Shown in pieces: positions 33,601 through 43,014 of a stretch of DNA of 64,000 nt. The notes beneath the pieces are model-generated. The model was given only the letters and a program-made list of their open reading frames with translations, was not told where the DNA came from and did not search any database. Each line of letters opens with the position of its first letter. Within the stretch, counting starts at the first letter, position 1. Origin of the DNA: Plectosphaerella cucumerina (Eukaryota > Ascomycota > Sordariomycetes > Glomerellales > Plectosphaerellaceae); NCBI GenBank assembly GCA_020746995.1, contig JAGPXD010000001.1:1860001-1924000 (forward strand), read 5' to 3'. The translations under genes and the position numbers were made by a program.

Positions 33601-36600
33601 CTTTGATATCAAAGAGAACTCCCATGAGATGCAGATCGTTGTCAAGAACAAGCCCCGCACCATCTCACTTCTGCGCATCCCTCCCACCAACGGTCGCATC
33701 ACGAGCCGCATGAGCCCTTCGGAGCACAGCATCTCTGTCTTCGCTTCGGTGGAGCTTATTCAGCTGGACGCTTCCGCCGTCTACAGTCTCCTCCGAGCCC
33801 TGAACAGGCCACAGATATCGAATGCCCTTGAGGAGGTTCAGGAGCAGACAAGCGCCATCCAGGAGCACATCAAAGACATTTTCGGCACCGATGCCGATCC
33901 TATCGAGAAGGCAAAGCCAACACAATCAACCCAGCCTGCAGCTCCTCAAACGGCGAGGCTGGTGTACACTGTGCACGGAACCTTGGCTGGTCTGGAAGTC
34001 TTCGGCAAAACGCCTCTCCAGTCGCACGAGGACCAATCGGCGTACATTTCCTTCGCTCTCGATCGGGTTCACGTGGAGGTCGCCAACAGGCATGAGCAGC
34101 ACGGCCCCATTCTTGCTCAGCCGGAGCTCCATGTCAACCTCAGTCAGATTCTGTTCGATATCCAGAAGGGCACTGAAGGCAACATGAGGTCATGCGGAAG
34201 CATAGCGCTCGGCGCCCTCATCTCTGCGAGCACGCGGGTGACGAAGACTGGAAAAGAAGAGAGGTCATTCAACTTCAGGAGCGATGGCCTAGACATTCAA
34301 CTCTCTCCAGAGACCACCTCAACCGTCGTGGCTGTACTCGGCTATCTGGGTGACAAGATCAAAGACCTAGACACATCGAGAGAGCTAGAGTATCTTCGGA
34401 AAATTCGACAGACCCGGCCCCGAATCGCGCTCAACGACGAAGAGCCTGCAGAGGAAACTGACCTCATCGACTCCTTCTTGTCATCCTTGGTTTACCAATT
34501 TGAGATCCGCGACACACAGGTCAGCTGGTTTGTGGGCGATGAGGTCAAGGCGAAGGCCGAGCACAAGGAAGACCTCGTCTTGTCCATCCAACTCGTCAGT
34601 CTTGGAACTCGACAGACAGGGTCGGCTCGGCTTTGCATCGAGAACTTCCAGCTGCAAATGGTGCCATATGGCCACGACCCGAAAGTCAGGACACTGCATT
34701 CGGCACTGCTTCCCGAGGTGGTCTTCAACATTGCCTATGTTTCCACCGCCACTGCCAGACGTCTTGCCTTCCAGGCCGTCGGAAAGCCTCTTGATCTGCG
34801 CCTGACCTCTGGTTTCATCATCCCTGCAGCCAACCTGAGCGAGTCCATCAAATTATCCATCAGGAACGTGCAGCAAGCCACAGAGCACTGGACGACGGGG
34901 ACGGCCCCTGAGCCAGAGCCGGAGGAAGTCAAAGCAGACCCAAAAAGCACTGAGCCGTCCGCTGCCCGGAAGAGCATTCTGGGAACTAAGAGAGTCGAGA
35001 ACCTCCTGATCGATGCCGACTTTGCCGGAGCTGTCGTACACATCTCCGCCAAACGATCAAGCACGGCCATCCGGGGTATACCGAGGAATTCTGGGACCTC
35101 AACGGCCGGAAAATACGGACAGTTCAAGTCAGACGACCCCGGGAGCGGCACTGTTCTTCGCAGTCCCGGTCTTGCTTGCAAGGTCGAGTATCGAGACAAT
35201 GGCGAGGAGGACCCTTCTCTTTATGGAGAAATCAAGGTTGATGCTTCGAGCAACACGCTATACCCTTCGGTTGTCCCGCTCATCATGGAGATGACTGCGA
35301 GTGTCAAGGAAGTCGTCAGCGACGAGAGCAGATCAAAAGAGGGCCCCGTGCCCGTGGAAGTGCCGAAGCCCAAGATCGGGGCCGAGGATAATATCCTCAC
35401 GGCAGACCCTAACGCGGTTCTCGGCCGACTCAAGGTGAACCTAGGTCTGCGCATCTGTCGCCAGGAGTTCTCCCTCAGCTGCCAGCCTATTGCTCGCGTC
35501 GCCGCGACAACCTTTTTCGATGACATTTACTTCACTGCCAACACGGTCCGGTCTGTCGAGCAGGGCAACTTCTTCGCCATCTCCGCAGCTTTCACGAAGC
35601 TGCAGGCGTCGGTTCAACATGTTTACTCTCGCGAATCGACGGGCAGCTTCGACGTGGACTCGATCGTGCTCTCGTTCATGAACAGCAAACATGTCAGCGG
35701 CACAAGCGGTGTCTCGGCCATCCTTAAGTTCAGCCCGATGAGCATCACCATCAACGCCAAGCAGCTCCAGGACTTCCTGTTGTTCCACGAGATCTGGTAT
35801 CCCAAAGAGCTTCGTCAGGGCCAGGGCTCGGTGGCCCCGGTGGCAAAGCTGAATACCGAGACTTCGCAAGGACATCTGGTCCAACGGTATCAGCAGGTGG
35901 CTGCTACCGCCGCATTCCCGTGGACTGCGACCATCTCAATGGAGTCTCTCGATGTCAGCCTCGATATGGGACAGGCCATCGGCAAGTCTGTGTTCGCCAT
36001 CAACAACTTCTGGGTGTCGTCTAAGAAAACATCGGATTGGCAACAGAACCTCTGCCTGGGCTTCGACAAGATCGGCATCGACTGCACGGGGCGGCTGAGC
36101 GGCTTCGTGGCCCTGCAGCAATTCCAGCTCCGGACTTCTATTCACTGGCCACAGCGAGAGGCCGCGCTGAACGAAACGCCGCGCATCCAGGCGTCCATTG
36201 GCTTCAGCCACCTCCGTCTGAAGGCAGCTTTTGACTATCAAGCCTTCCTCGTGGCGGACATCACGACACTCGAATTCCTGATGTACAACGTTCGCAGCCA
36301 GGAAGAGGGTGCGGGCGATCGCCTCGTTGCCATCTTTGACGGGGAGGCGGTCCAGATCTTCGGCACGACAAGCTCGGCGGCCTTGGGAGTGGCACTGTAC
36401 CAGGCACTCCAGAAGCTGGTCCAGGAGAGGAAGGCCAGCTTTGAGATGTCGCTGAAGGAGATTGAGAAGTTCATGAAGAGGCGTTCGCAAACGACAGTGC
36501 CATCTCCTCAGGCACCGACGGCGCCGAAGATACCGGAGGAAGACACGCTCGCCAAGTCACCAATCTCACTCGACACGGACGTGGTGGTGACACTGAAGGC

Positions 36601-37354
36601 CCTCAACCTAGGGTTCTTCCCGGGAACATTCTCGGACCACCAGGTGTTCAAGATGGAGGCGCTGAATGCGCAGGCCAGGTTCGCGGCCAGCATGGAGGAG
36701 AGACGCATTCACAGTATCCTTGACCTGACCCTAGGCCAGCTGAGGATCGGACTGGCTGGGGTAAGAAACATCGAAGCACCCAAGACTCTTAGCGAGATCT
36801 CGGTCGAGGATGTGGTCAATCGAGCGACTGGCTCAAGAGGCGGCACGATCCTGAAAGTGCCGCGGGTGGAAGCGATCATGCAAACATGGCAAAAGCCCAA
36901 CAGCAACCACATCGACTACATCTTCAAGAGCGCGTTCGAGGGCAAGGTGGAGGTGGGATGGAACTACTCGCGCGTCAGCTACATCCGAGGCATGTTCGCC
37001 AAGCACTCGAAGCAGCTGGAGCAGGTCTGGGGCAAGGAGCTCCCGCTATCAGCGATCAAGGTGACGGGGGTGCCCGAGGCCGAGGCTTGCGACGGGGACG
37101 GGCGACCGCAGCAACAGAAGATCACGGCCGAGGTCAACGTGCCGCAGTCCAAGTACGAGTATGTGGCGCTCGAGCCGCCCAAGATCGAGACGCCGCAGCT
37201 GAGGGACATGGGCGAGGCGACGCCGCCGTTGGAGTGGATCGGCCTGAACCGAGACAAGATGCCGAACTTGACACATCAGATTGTGATTGTGTCGCTGCTG
37301 GAGCTGGCGGGCGAGGTGGAGGATGCCTATGCGAGGATTCTTGGCTCGTCATGA
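27611..37354 (+). CDS. CSF1: Bridge-like lipid transfer protein Csf1 (BLTP1/Tweek homologue)
   Basis: One uninterrupted 9.7-kb reading frame of 3,247 residues, matching the very large size of the family. Residues about 20-45 form the N-terminal transmembrane anchor, followed by the conserved start of the lipid-transfer tube (ALQVSLLGGRVFFTGLRYHGNNEAFHV and the downstream ITWRYWL). The rest consists of repeated beta-rich segments separated by short charged linkers, as expected for the RBG (repeating beta-groove) architecture. Disordered Ser-rich insertions lie at about residues 1195-1310. In yeast, Csf1 is an ER-anchored channel-like protein that moves phospholipid between membranes and supports GPI-anchor synthesis and cold growth. 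The absence of any intron over this length is notable in a window where most genes are spliced. Confidence 0.93.
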   Translation: MSEGTARPDNTGADDGPVFDGVFLAYLIVCAFMAIFFLLYFNRLLGYIVSLGVRTWAWHQYRVHIRIQALQVSLLGGRVFFTGLRYHGNNEAFHVQHGYITWRYWLWRVQDVDIKASAKVRRAQNEQGSPSKSTGKPELPSRITVTLAGLEWFVYNRSAVYDGILAGLTDETPPEGVPAAPVPSAEGEASIRNRSRGSKEKPSNEPNGARNGRASEDEHPPGRLQKLAQGLRPRASTSRTSIASETGPSSASTTPAAELPFMLQAFPIYITCQKAALVMGNENTKGILVVKADSLTGEINASASTTCDPYRQVFTIKFQHPVIEMKDNEDFKEDQVKRAARDDTTGQPPLTKRNLFRRHKRKTLGGLRNLVPWWRKSVESFFVDPDRAHAAQLPPIRTDDQWQGLARYLDDSERDAKMIWANVEYAAITTVVDSPEATLVVYWDVPGKVTEDAFGHGGEGGINGSEAPGWGINLSVNGGIANYGPWADRLRADIQRVFFPGLSKNATPAKTLAVGSDRVPTQFKLFVELLDDLTLRIPTREDSKNWRWKGREPSTKPEPREHLTRKQRARAQKHNKGDNAPLRPSGWLDFKITANATISYCMDMLAGPQGFAIKLDLDLPSTELSSSVNHELLWRSGQQRISCDLSTPLKWNGLRSWHFNVTSSRLELFLLRDHIFLLTDLIEDWGSGPPVDYLVFTPFRYYLNLDLRDFKLYLNVNDSNIINKPTDFEDNTYLVVASPALLANVCIPIDKYRPPKNAVSFELKAETIGADLHVPPWNTQASFLSSTQIGAAENLAVSGSYNYNATTSPANTDTLILDISGQSPTATVYGFIIRYVLKLKDNYFGDDVHFKTLDEYRDTLQLKERNPALEQANRPPSKKSNDLDVVLSLRIDDLRLLLPANLYSANRNLQLETANLALDLRFTNYYMDLDLLVAPIGISLGSADTGPETPMSATSSTQLFIDGLKIYGHRLFGLPPTEPTYMCNWDINVGALTGECTADCLATLARAGRAFGFEFDDDENALIPASALVVYDVTFLRVAVQSVKLWLHVDDAAFMLSTATIDVHFNDWARTHYSKRANIRIPDLQVSCVNSELASRQRFKAQSEVEADALVKTSIHVAIIGRKYHFSQERKLQQELIRREDQRTHRTDFLLVPNIALDDFIPEAVDPPAQDPPPVPHPAEALDGASDLDDLSERFSVHRELRRKSSFLSTTTASSASSNSVRPASGMRGSRLSVGPERSLNSARNSRAFTPTGSGRPRTRDVSVSTGRMSASQRVLQEQNGPDYQSSMSFASQFFPPYFPLEHAQPRIAGSKIPSIGTDGEQDEEFLSFGLDDIDPDALSEDHAYSGVVIELPLGVTACLNPTAVRSVSALIAALQPSEPEDVLDSLHVSSMTDIFDQQKIENISGQISDLCLRIPRASVRFFGSASTTLDSNQEEQDQYDISLGGLVLSTRSTESMGPNTGNSTSAPAQKKMAVMARLASADLSASERAYGGNRAHTAVQVHVDRLMLSIGTRDVTYIDGEIEAIRGSTASGKIEYLASLVHRTGVMASDLGGLLEETVARHDRRVKNFINSLLLEGETVSDPMFLVRPSAVLRTADRHLRTYDAWKLSVRLRQIWASLPAQARETLSDDLLHRSRPVSPKARNQTVAAFARWRNWDLADIDDSPLIKNIFGPSEKAQQESPSLPLLAALRLRETQFILDPGPKQNRIFFSDLTVRAEKKAGDGGQSPPGGPGQEEADLAIINIYCNEAAINLNWELCELAADILRLSEQSGTSSPPRERKQDEMVPSTQKRKGGLSYHVVTVLRRGSIEVDTINLSAKSLAHDLQASLLTGASGQNNTSLDFILSCEAVTSRLHHHSENLGMFQLRKPSVVFSHELRQLESVSCHTIKATASSHSLSLAVKQDPIGLLEVADVLVKDELAQLIQLKNRLPLSSNKPTTENKSLSHRLSTYRVNVALFLDEYNISLPLLQSLTYNISGVVARAAVAANFGRELIFDFDIKENSHEMQIVVKNKPRTISLLRIPPTNGRITSRMSPSEHSISVFASVELIQLDASAVYSLLRALNRPQISNALEEVQEQTSAIQEHIKDIFGTDADPIEKAKPTQSTQPAAPQTARLVYTVHGTLAGLEVFGKTPLQSHEDQSAYISFALDRVHVEVANRHEQHGPILAQPELHVNLSQILFDIQKGTEGNMRSCGSIALGALISASTRVTKTGKEERSFNFRSDGLDIQLSPETTSTVVAVLGYLGDKIKDLDTSRELEYLRKIRQTRPRIALNDEEPAEETDLIDSFLSSLVYQFEIRDTQVSWFVGDEVKAKAEHKEDLVLSIQLVSLGTRQTGSARLCIENFQLQMVPYGHDPKVRTLHSALLPEVVFNIAYVSTATARRLAFQAVGKPLDLRLTSGFIIPAANLSESIKLSIRNVQQATEHWTTGTAPEPEPEEVKADPKSTEPSAARKSILGTKRVENLLIDADFAGAVVHISAKRSSTAIRGIPRNSGTSTAGKYGQFKSDDPGSGTVLRSPGLACKVEYRDNGEEDPSLYGEIKVDASSNTLYPSVVPLIMEMTASVKEVVSDESRSKEGPVPVEVPKPKIGAEDNILTADPNAVLGRLKVNLGLRICRQEFSLSCQPIARVAATTFFDDIYFTANTVRSVEQGNFFAISAAFTKLQASVQHVYSRESTGSFDVDSIVLSFMNSKHVSGTSGVSAILKFSPMSITINAKQLQDFLLFHEIWYPKELRQGQGSVAPVAKLNTETSQGHLVQRYQQVAATAAFPWTATISMESLDVSLDMGQAIGKSVFAINNFWVSSKKTSDWQQNLCLGFDKIGIDCTGRLSGFVALQQFQLRTSIHWPQREAALNETPRIQASIGFSHLRLKAAFDYQAFLVADITTLEFLMYNVRSQEEGAGDRLVAIFDGEAVQIFGTTSSAALGVALYQALQKLVQERKASFEMSLKEIEKFMKRRSQTTVPSPQAPTAPKIPEEDTLAKSPISLDTDVVVTLKALNLGFFPGTFSDHQVFKMEALNAQARFAASMEERRIHSILDLTLGQLRIGLAGVRNIEAPKTLSEISVEDVVNRATGSRGGTILKVPRVEAIMQTWQKPNSNHIDYIFKSAFEGKVEVGWNYSRVSYIRGMFAKHSKQLEQVWGKELPLSAIKVTGVPEAEACDGDGRPQQQKITAEVNVPQSKYEYVALEPPKIETPQLRDMGEATPPLEWIGLNRDKMPNLTHQIVIVSLLELAGEVEDAYARILGSS

Positions 37355-38664
37355 GAGGCGCGGCGTGTTTTGATGGGAGGCGATTCGGCGCTTCGGCGAG
37401 GCTCGGTGTCGAGTCACCGGGGTGAAGCTAGGGCTGAGGATGAGGCTGAAGCTGTGACCCCATCGCGGGATCAGTTCGCACGTGGAAGATGCATAGCATA
37501 GGGCGAAAGGGGGGGCGTTCCAAGAGCGGTAATCATGATTTATAGCATTTCCATTATTCAACCTCCAGATCTTGATCCACGCCAAGCAAATGTTACAGCG
37601 CAGTCCCTCGGGTTCAGCGGTGACTGTCCTCGGTGGGCGGGCTGGCGCAGGCTGAGACACATTTGAAGGCGGGGTCAAGAATCTGATCGGCGTGTTAGTG
37701 AGGCGGCGGCCAATTGGTGCGGGAGGCCCAGGGTTGTTGCCCTGTCGCATAACGTGGTGGACGTCATCTGGGCGCAGCGCCGCAGAGAGAGGGAGGTACG
37801 TACCGGGACGGAAAAGGAGGGGCAGCTCTTGGTGGCACACGGCGAGGAGAAAGAGGGGCAACCGAGCTGGCTGGATTAGGCTGGCCGGAGGGGAACAGCT
37901 CACCTCAGCAACCGCCACGCTCGGCGAGGAGGCAGGCAGGTCAAGTGGCGGATTGCCCATTCTTCTCACCGCCCAATCGCACGGGGGAGGGCTGGGCTGG
38001 CTCGGTAATCAATCGTAGAAGCTGTGGCGACGAGACAGATGGATGGAGCGGCCAGGTGCAGCGGATGAGTCCCCACGGCGACGCTCGTGGACGCCGGCGT
38101 GCGTGAGCCGGAACCACCAGTGTGAGGTCCTGCCTCGCAACGCAACAAAGTGAATGGAATTCGCAGGCTGGGCCGCGATTTGCCCCACCTTCCGAGTCCA
38201 ATTTTTGCAGGAGAAAGCGCCGTCAGTGGTGCATTCGCCGCTGGGAAAGTGGTTCACCCGGCCTGCTGCGGGCGTGTGAGTGGCCCGCCGAGGGACACAG
38301 AGACCACACCAAACCTTTTTTCCCTCCACCTGCCCAGTTGCCAGTCCACACCCCGCCGCCAGTCCCTCTCTTCTGCGACTACTTCTTCCCTCCTCCTCCT
38401 CCCCCCCCTCTTGGATCGATTTCCTCCCCTCCCCTCCTCAATCCTCACCCCTGGTCCAACCACAACCAGCGTCCTTCAGGAAAGAGTGACAGTTGAAGTA
38501 AACAGCTTCACTGTCATTTCGGCCTTCCCTCCAACCTCTCTCAGCTACCCGAAGCACAAAAGCTTCCGGCAGCCAAATCCGCGCGGGGCAAATTCTGCGA
38601 CCCCGCTTCACCAACCCAACTGTGAAATTTTCCAGGTTCGCTACGTGCGACAACAACCGCCAAG
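37355..38664. other. Intergenic region upstream of eEF2
   Basis: The 1.3-kb gap holds the CSF1 3' flank and the eEF2 promoter and leader. A strong pyrimidine tract (38384-38450) is listed separately. I see no additional gene. Confidence 0.5.
38384..38450 (+). promoter_or_regulatory. CT-rich promoter/leader tract of eEF2
   Basis: Almost pure C/T over this stretch, about 215-280 bp before the eEF2 ATG. Pyrimidine tracts of this kind are common at transcription starts of highly expressed filamentous-fungal genes, including those for the translation machinery. Confidence 0.5.
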
Positions 38665-41563
38665 ATGGTCAAGTAAGTTGAAACCTGATCCTTCATGATA
38701 CCTCTGGTCCGCAGCTCGAGTGGCTCTATTTTTTCTGGCCTCGACCTTGTCGCGCGCGCGCTGGCTGCGGCTCGTCCGGCCACCACGCACCAGAAATTTC
38801 GCACGGTCGCCCAAATAGAGGGGAAAACAGCTTCGAGCTTGGGCAAAAAACAACCCCGCTCCGCACCTCCCGACATGGTGGTGGCGGCGGCCGCAGCACA
38901 ACGAGCCACCAGAGCACGATGGGCATCATGACAATCAATCACAAAGATCATCATGGCTAACAGATTTTCCCCGCCAGCTTCACTATCGAGGAGATCCGTG
39001 CTCTCATGGACAAGCCCACCAACGTGCGCAACATGTCCGTCATTGCTCACGTCGATCACGGCAAGTCGACCCTCACCGACTCCCTCCTGTCCAAGGCCGG
39101 TATCATCTCCACCGCAAAGGCAGGAGATGCTAGATCAATGGACACAAGACCGGACGAACAGGAGCGTGGTATCACCATCAAGTCTACCGCCATCTCCCTG
39201 TACGGCACCCTCCCCGACGAGGATGATATCAAGGACATCGTTGGCCAGAAGACCGACGGTACCGGCTTCCTCATCAACCTGATCGACTCCCCCGGTCACG
39301 TTGACTTCTCGTCCGAGGTTACCGCCGCCCTCCGTGTCACTGACGGTGCTCTCGTCGTCGTCGACACCGTCGAGGGTGTCTGTGTCCAGACCGAGACCGT
39401 CCTGCGTCAGGCTCTCGGTGAGCGCATCAAGCCCGTTGTCATCATCAACAAGGTCGACCGCGCTCTCCTCGAGCTCCAGGTCTCCAAGGAGGACCTTTAC
39501 CAGTCCTTCTCGCGTACCATCGAGTCCGTCAACGTCATCATCTCGACTTACTTCGACAAGTCTCTCGGTGACGTCCAGGTCTACCCCGACAAGGGTACCG
39601 TCGCCTTCGGTTCCGGTCTCCACGGCTGGGCCTTCACCATCCGCCAGTTCGCCGTCCGCTACGCCAAGAAGTTCGGCGTCGACCGCAACAAGATGATGGA
39701 GCGTCTCTGGGGCGACAACTACTTCAACCCCGCCACCAAGAAGTGGACCAAGAACGGTACCTCTGACGGCAAGCAGCTCGAGCGTGCCTTCAACCAGTTC
39801 ATCCTGGACCCCATCTTCAAGATCTTCCACGCCGTCATGAACTCCAAGAAGGACGAGGTCACCAACCTCCTCACCAAGCTGGAGCTCAAGCTCGCCGTCG
39901 AGGACCGCGACAAGGAGGGCAAGCAGCTCCTCAAGGCCGTCATGCGCACTTTCCTGCCCGCCGCCGACGCCCTTCTGGAGATGATGATTCTCCACCTCCC
40001 CTCCCCCGTCACCGCTCAGCGCTACCGCTCTGAGACCCTGTACGAGGGTCCCACCGACGACGAGGCCGCCATCGGTATCCGTGACTGCGACCCCAAGGGT
40101 CCCCTCATGCTCTACGTCTCCAAGATGGTGCCCACCTCCGACAAGGGCCGCTTCTACGCCTTCGGTCGTGTCTTCTCCGGTACCGTCCGTTCCGGTCTCA
40201 AGGTCCGCATCCAGGGCCCCAACTACACCCCCGGCAAGAAGGACGACCTCTTCATCAAGGCCATCCAGCGTACCGTCCTCATGATGGGCGGCCGTGTCGA
40301 GCCCATCGACGATCTTCCCGCCGGAAACATCGTCGGTCTTGTCGGTATCGACCAGTTCCTGCTCAAGTCTGGTACCCTTACCACCCTCGAGACCGCCCAC
40401 AACCTCAAGGTCATGAAGTTCTCCGTCTCCCCCGTCGTCCAGCGCTCCGTCCAGGTCAAGAACGCCCAGGACCTGCCCAAGCTGGTCGAGGGTCTCAAGC
40501 GTCTGTCCAAGTCGGACCCTTGCGTCCTGGTCATGTCCAACGAGTCCGGCGAGCACGTCGTTGCCGGTGCCGGTGAGCTCCACCTCGAGATTTGCCTCAA
40601 CGATCTCCAGAACGACCACGCCGGTGTTCCCCTCATCATCTCCGACCCCGTCGTCGCCTACCGTGAGACCGTCGCCGCCAAGTCCAGCGGCACTGCCCTG
40701 TCCAAGTCTCCCAACAAGCACAACCGTCTCTACATGGAGGCTGAGCCCATCACCGAGGAGCTCTCCCAGGCCATCGAGGGTGGCAAGGTCAGCGCCCGCG
40801 ACGATTTCAAGCTCCGCGCTCGTGTCCTCGCCGACGACTTCGGTTGGGATGTCACCGACGCCCGCAAGATCTGGGCCTTCGGTCCCGACACTGTCGGCGC
40901 CAACCTGCTCGTCGACCAGACCAAGGCCGTCCAGTACCTCCAGGAAATCAAGGACTCCGTCGTCTCCGGTTTCCAGTGGGCCACCCGCGAGGGTCCCGTT
41001 GCCGAGGAGCCCATGCGCTCCGTCCGCTTCAACGTCATGGATGTCACCCTCCACGCCGATGCCATTCACCGTGGTGGCGGTCAGATCATCCCCACCTCGC
41101 GTCGTGTCCTGTACGCCGCCGCCCTCATGGCCGAGCCCGCCCTTCTCGAGCCCGTCTTCCTCGTCGAGATCCAGGTCCCCGAGCAGGCCATGGGTGGTGT
41201 CTACGGTGTCCTTACCCGCAGGCGTGGTCACGTCTTCAACGAGGAGCAGCGCCCCGGCACTCCCCTCTTCACCATCAAGGCCTACCTGCCCGTCCTGGAG
41301 TCCTTCGGCTTCAACTCCGACCTTCGCCAGGCCACCTCCGGCCAGGCCTTCCCCCAGATGGTCTTCGACCACTGGCAGGTCCTGCCCGGTGGCTCGCCCA
41401 TCGACGGTACCTCCAAGACTGGTCAGCTCGTCCAGGACATGCGCAAGCGCAAGGGTCTCAAGGTCGAGGTTCCCGGTGTCGAGAACGTAAGTCTGCCCCA
41501 GCATCCCGCGCTCGCCACTGAGACAATGCTAACTCCCGTCAACAGTACTACGACAAGCTGTAA
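38665..41563 (+). CDS. EFT/eEF2: Translation elongation factor 2 (eEF2)
   Basis: Exon 1 is only eight coding bases (38665-38672). A 305-nt intron follows (branch GGCTAAC, acceptor GCCAG), then exon 2 (38978-41486), a 59-nt intron and an 18-nt last exon (41546-41563) encoding YYDKL. The total is 844 residues, the standard fungal length. Visible motifs are the G1 loop AHVDHGKST (26-34), DEQERGITIKST, NKVD, and the domain IV loop with the diphthamide histidine (HRGGGQ, H700). It catalyses GTP-dependent translocation on the 80S ribosome. Codon use is extremely biased to C- or T-ending codons except at residues 49-63, where residue 57, Thr in yeast, is Met. Confidence 0.97.
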
Positions 41564-42908
41564 GCGTCTTGTTCTTGACGAACTAGAACAAAGCAACGTG
41601 TCCCTCGAGGCACCACGCATAGACCAGGGTTCTACAGCCGTTCCGAATTGTCGGCCGAGCAAGAGACGCCGACTCTCTGGAAGTGGTCCGAAACGATATC
41701 AAAAACGGAGAGCTCGGTCGAGACGATCAGCAAAGAGGCAGATTTCTTTGACCCGGACCTCATGACGTGCCTGTAGTTTGGTACTTAAGGAATTGATGAA
41801 TGTTCAGAATGACTCTTGTCTCGTGTGCCTGTGACCCTCCAGCCTTGAAGGCGTAAACCTTTGAAGCAACGCGCCGAAGCGGTTGACCACTGGACGGCTG
41901 CATTCGAGGCTTCCCCACCTGTGTCCTTGAAACGAAATCGCCAGCCCGCTCGGTCAGTGGCGTCGATGAGATCAAGACACGAATGGCTGCCTTGAGGTGG
42001 GCGACTATAAGAAGGCAGCCGCCCCTCCAGAATGTGAATGCCCATCCAATCTCAAGGCTCATCAGCGTTTCGGGATCGACGCTGGGGGCAAATAAACAGT
42101 ATCTGTTCTTTTCAAAATATGGCCTGTGATGAAAATAGGGGATTCGAGGAGGGGCATGTTGGACATTTTGTCCAGCTACGCAACACTCGATAACTTGACA
42201 AGCTGAGGCCGATTGACGCGTTTGATTTTGTCTTTTTCTTTCCTTTGCTTCTTGTTTGGTTTGGTGTATCTGCTCGCTGCATCCACGCTACGTCCTGTTG
42301 AGCGGCTTTAGATTTTTGATTCATCTTTGGATTGGAGTTACTATGTTGCCTAGACAAACGGTTCCCCTGGGGCTACTGTCATGGCAGAAGTATCATCAAG
42401 AACTTCAAATCTACTGCGAGACATCTCGTGGAGGCGTTCTCAATATCCCTTGTCGTTGTTGTCGTTTCGGAAGCATTAGACCATTGGATGCCTTTGGTGG
42501 CATCGTGAGCCCGATTGACGAAGTCAGGTGGGAGGAAAGAACCTCTTAGCATTCTCCAGCGGAAGATGAACTGTCTTAACAGGAGCATCATGACCTGAGG
42601 GTTTAACACCAGTTTATAGAAAATTGAATCGATATGACGTTATTCAAGTGTGCCACGTCGTGCCTTGAGCCGCTGGATGTCTTCGCGGCAAGTTCGTTTT
42701 GCACAAATTTGTTGAGAAGGGGAAAATATAATAGACATTTCGAAAAAGCTAGATCAAATATCCCCTTCCCTTAAACGCAGACTTCAGATAATAATAAAAA
42801 TGGTAAACAAAAAATGAAAATGAACAGAGAACTTCGTTCCAACAATTTGTTCAATTCAATATAAGTCGGGTGCGTGGTGCTCAGTGCGAGAGCAAAAAGC
42901 AAAAGCTA
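41564..42908. other. Intergenic region, eEF2 to tRNA-Gln
   Basis: The 1.35-kb gap is clearly more AT-rich than its neighbours, most of all at 42690-42860. No coding exon supported. The first 300 bases probably hold the eEF2 3' UTR. Confidence 0.5.
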
Positions 42909-42992
42909 GGTCCTGCCCGGGTTTGAACCGGGGCGACCAGAAGGTTCGAGTCTCCTCAAAATCTGGCATCCTAACCGCTAGATCACAGGACC
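42909..42992 (-). tRNA. tRNA-Gln(TTG) with 13-nt intron
   Basis: Read on the minus strand. The acceptor stem GGTCCTG pairs perfectly with CAGGACC; the D arm contains the A box (GATCTAGCGGTTAGGAT); the anticodon stem is CCAGA/TCTGG. Anticodon TTG is followed by A37 and then a 13-nt intron at the canonical 37/38 position. The T arm CCCGG-TTCAAAC-CCGGG contains the B box. The mature length is 71 nt before CCA addition. The anticodon reads CAA (Gln). The intron is confirmed by stem geometry: without it the anticodon stem cannot close. Confidence 0.93.
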
Positions 42993-43002
42993 AGTGCGAT
43001 TG

Positions 43003-43014
43003 ACCGCTAGGCCA
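43003..43014 (-). other. tRNA A-box-like relic just upstream of tRNA-Gln
   Basis: TGGCCTAGCGGT on the minus strand fits the pol III A-box consensus and sits 11 bases upstream of the tRNA. Surrounding bases resemble a D arm, but no anticodon or T arm follows, so this is at most a fragment. Confidence 0.35.

Noticed and set aside
39135..41504. A 789-codon open frame antisense to eEF2
   Set aside because: It mirrors the extreme C-ending codon bias of eEF2, which removes stop codons from this antisense frame. Its composition (Gly/Asp/Glu/Val/Leu) is the expected complement of those codons, and it has no domain.
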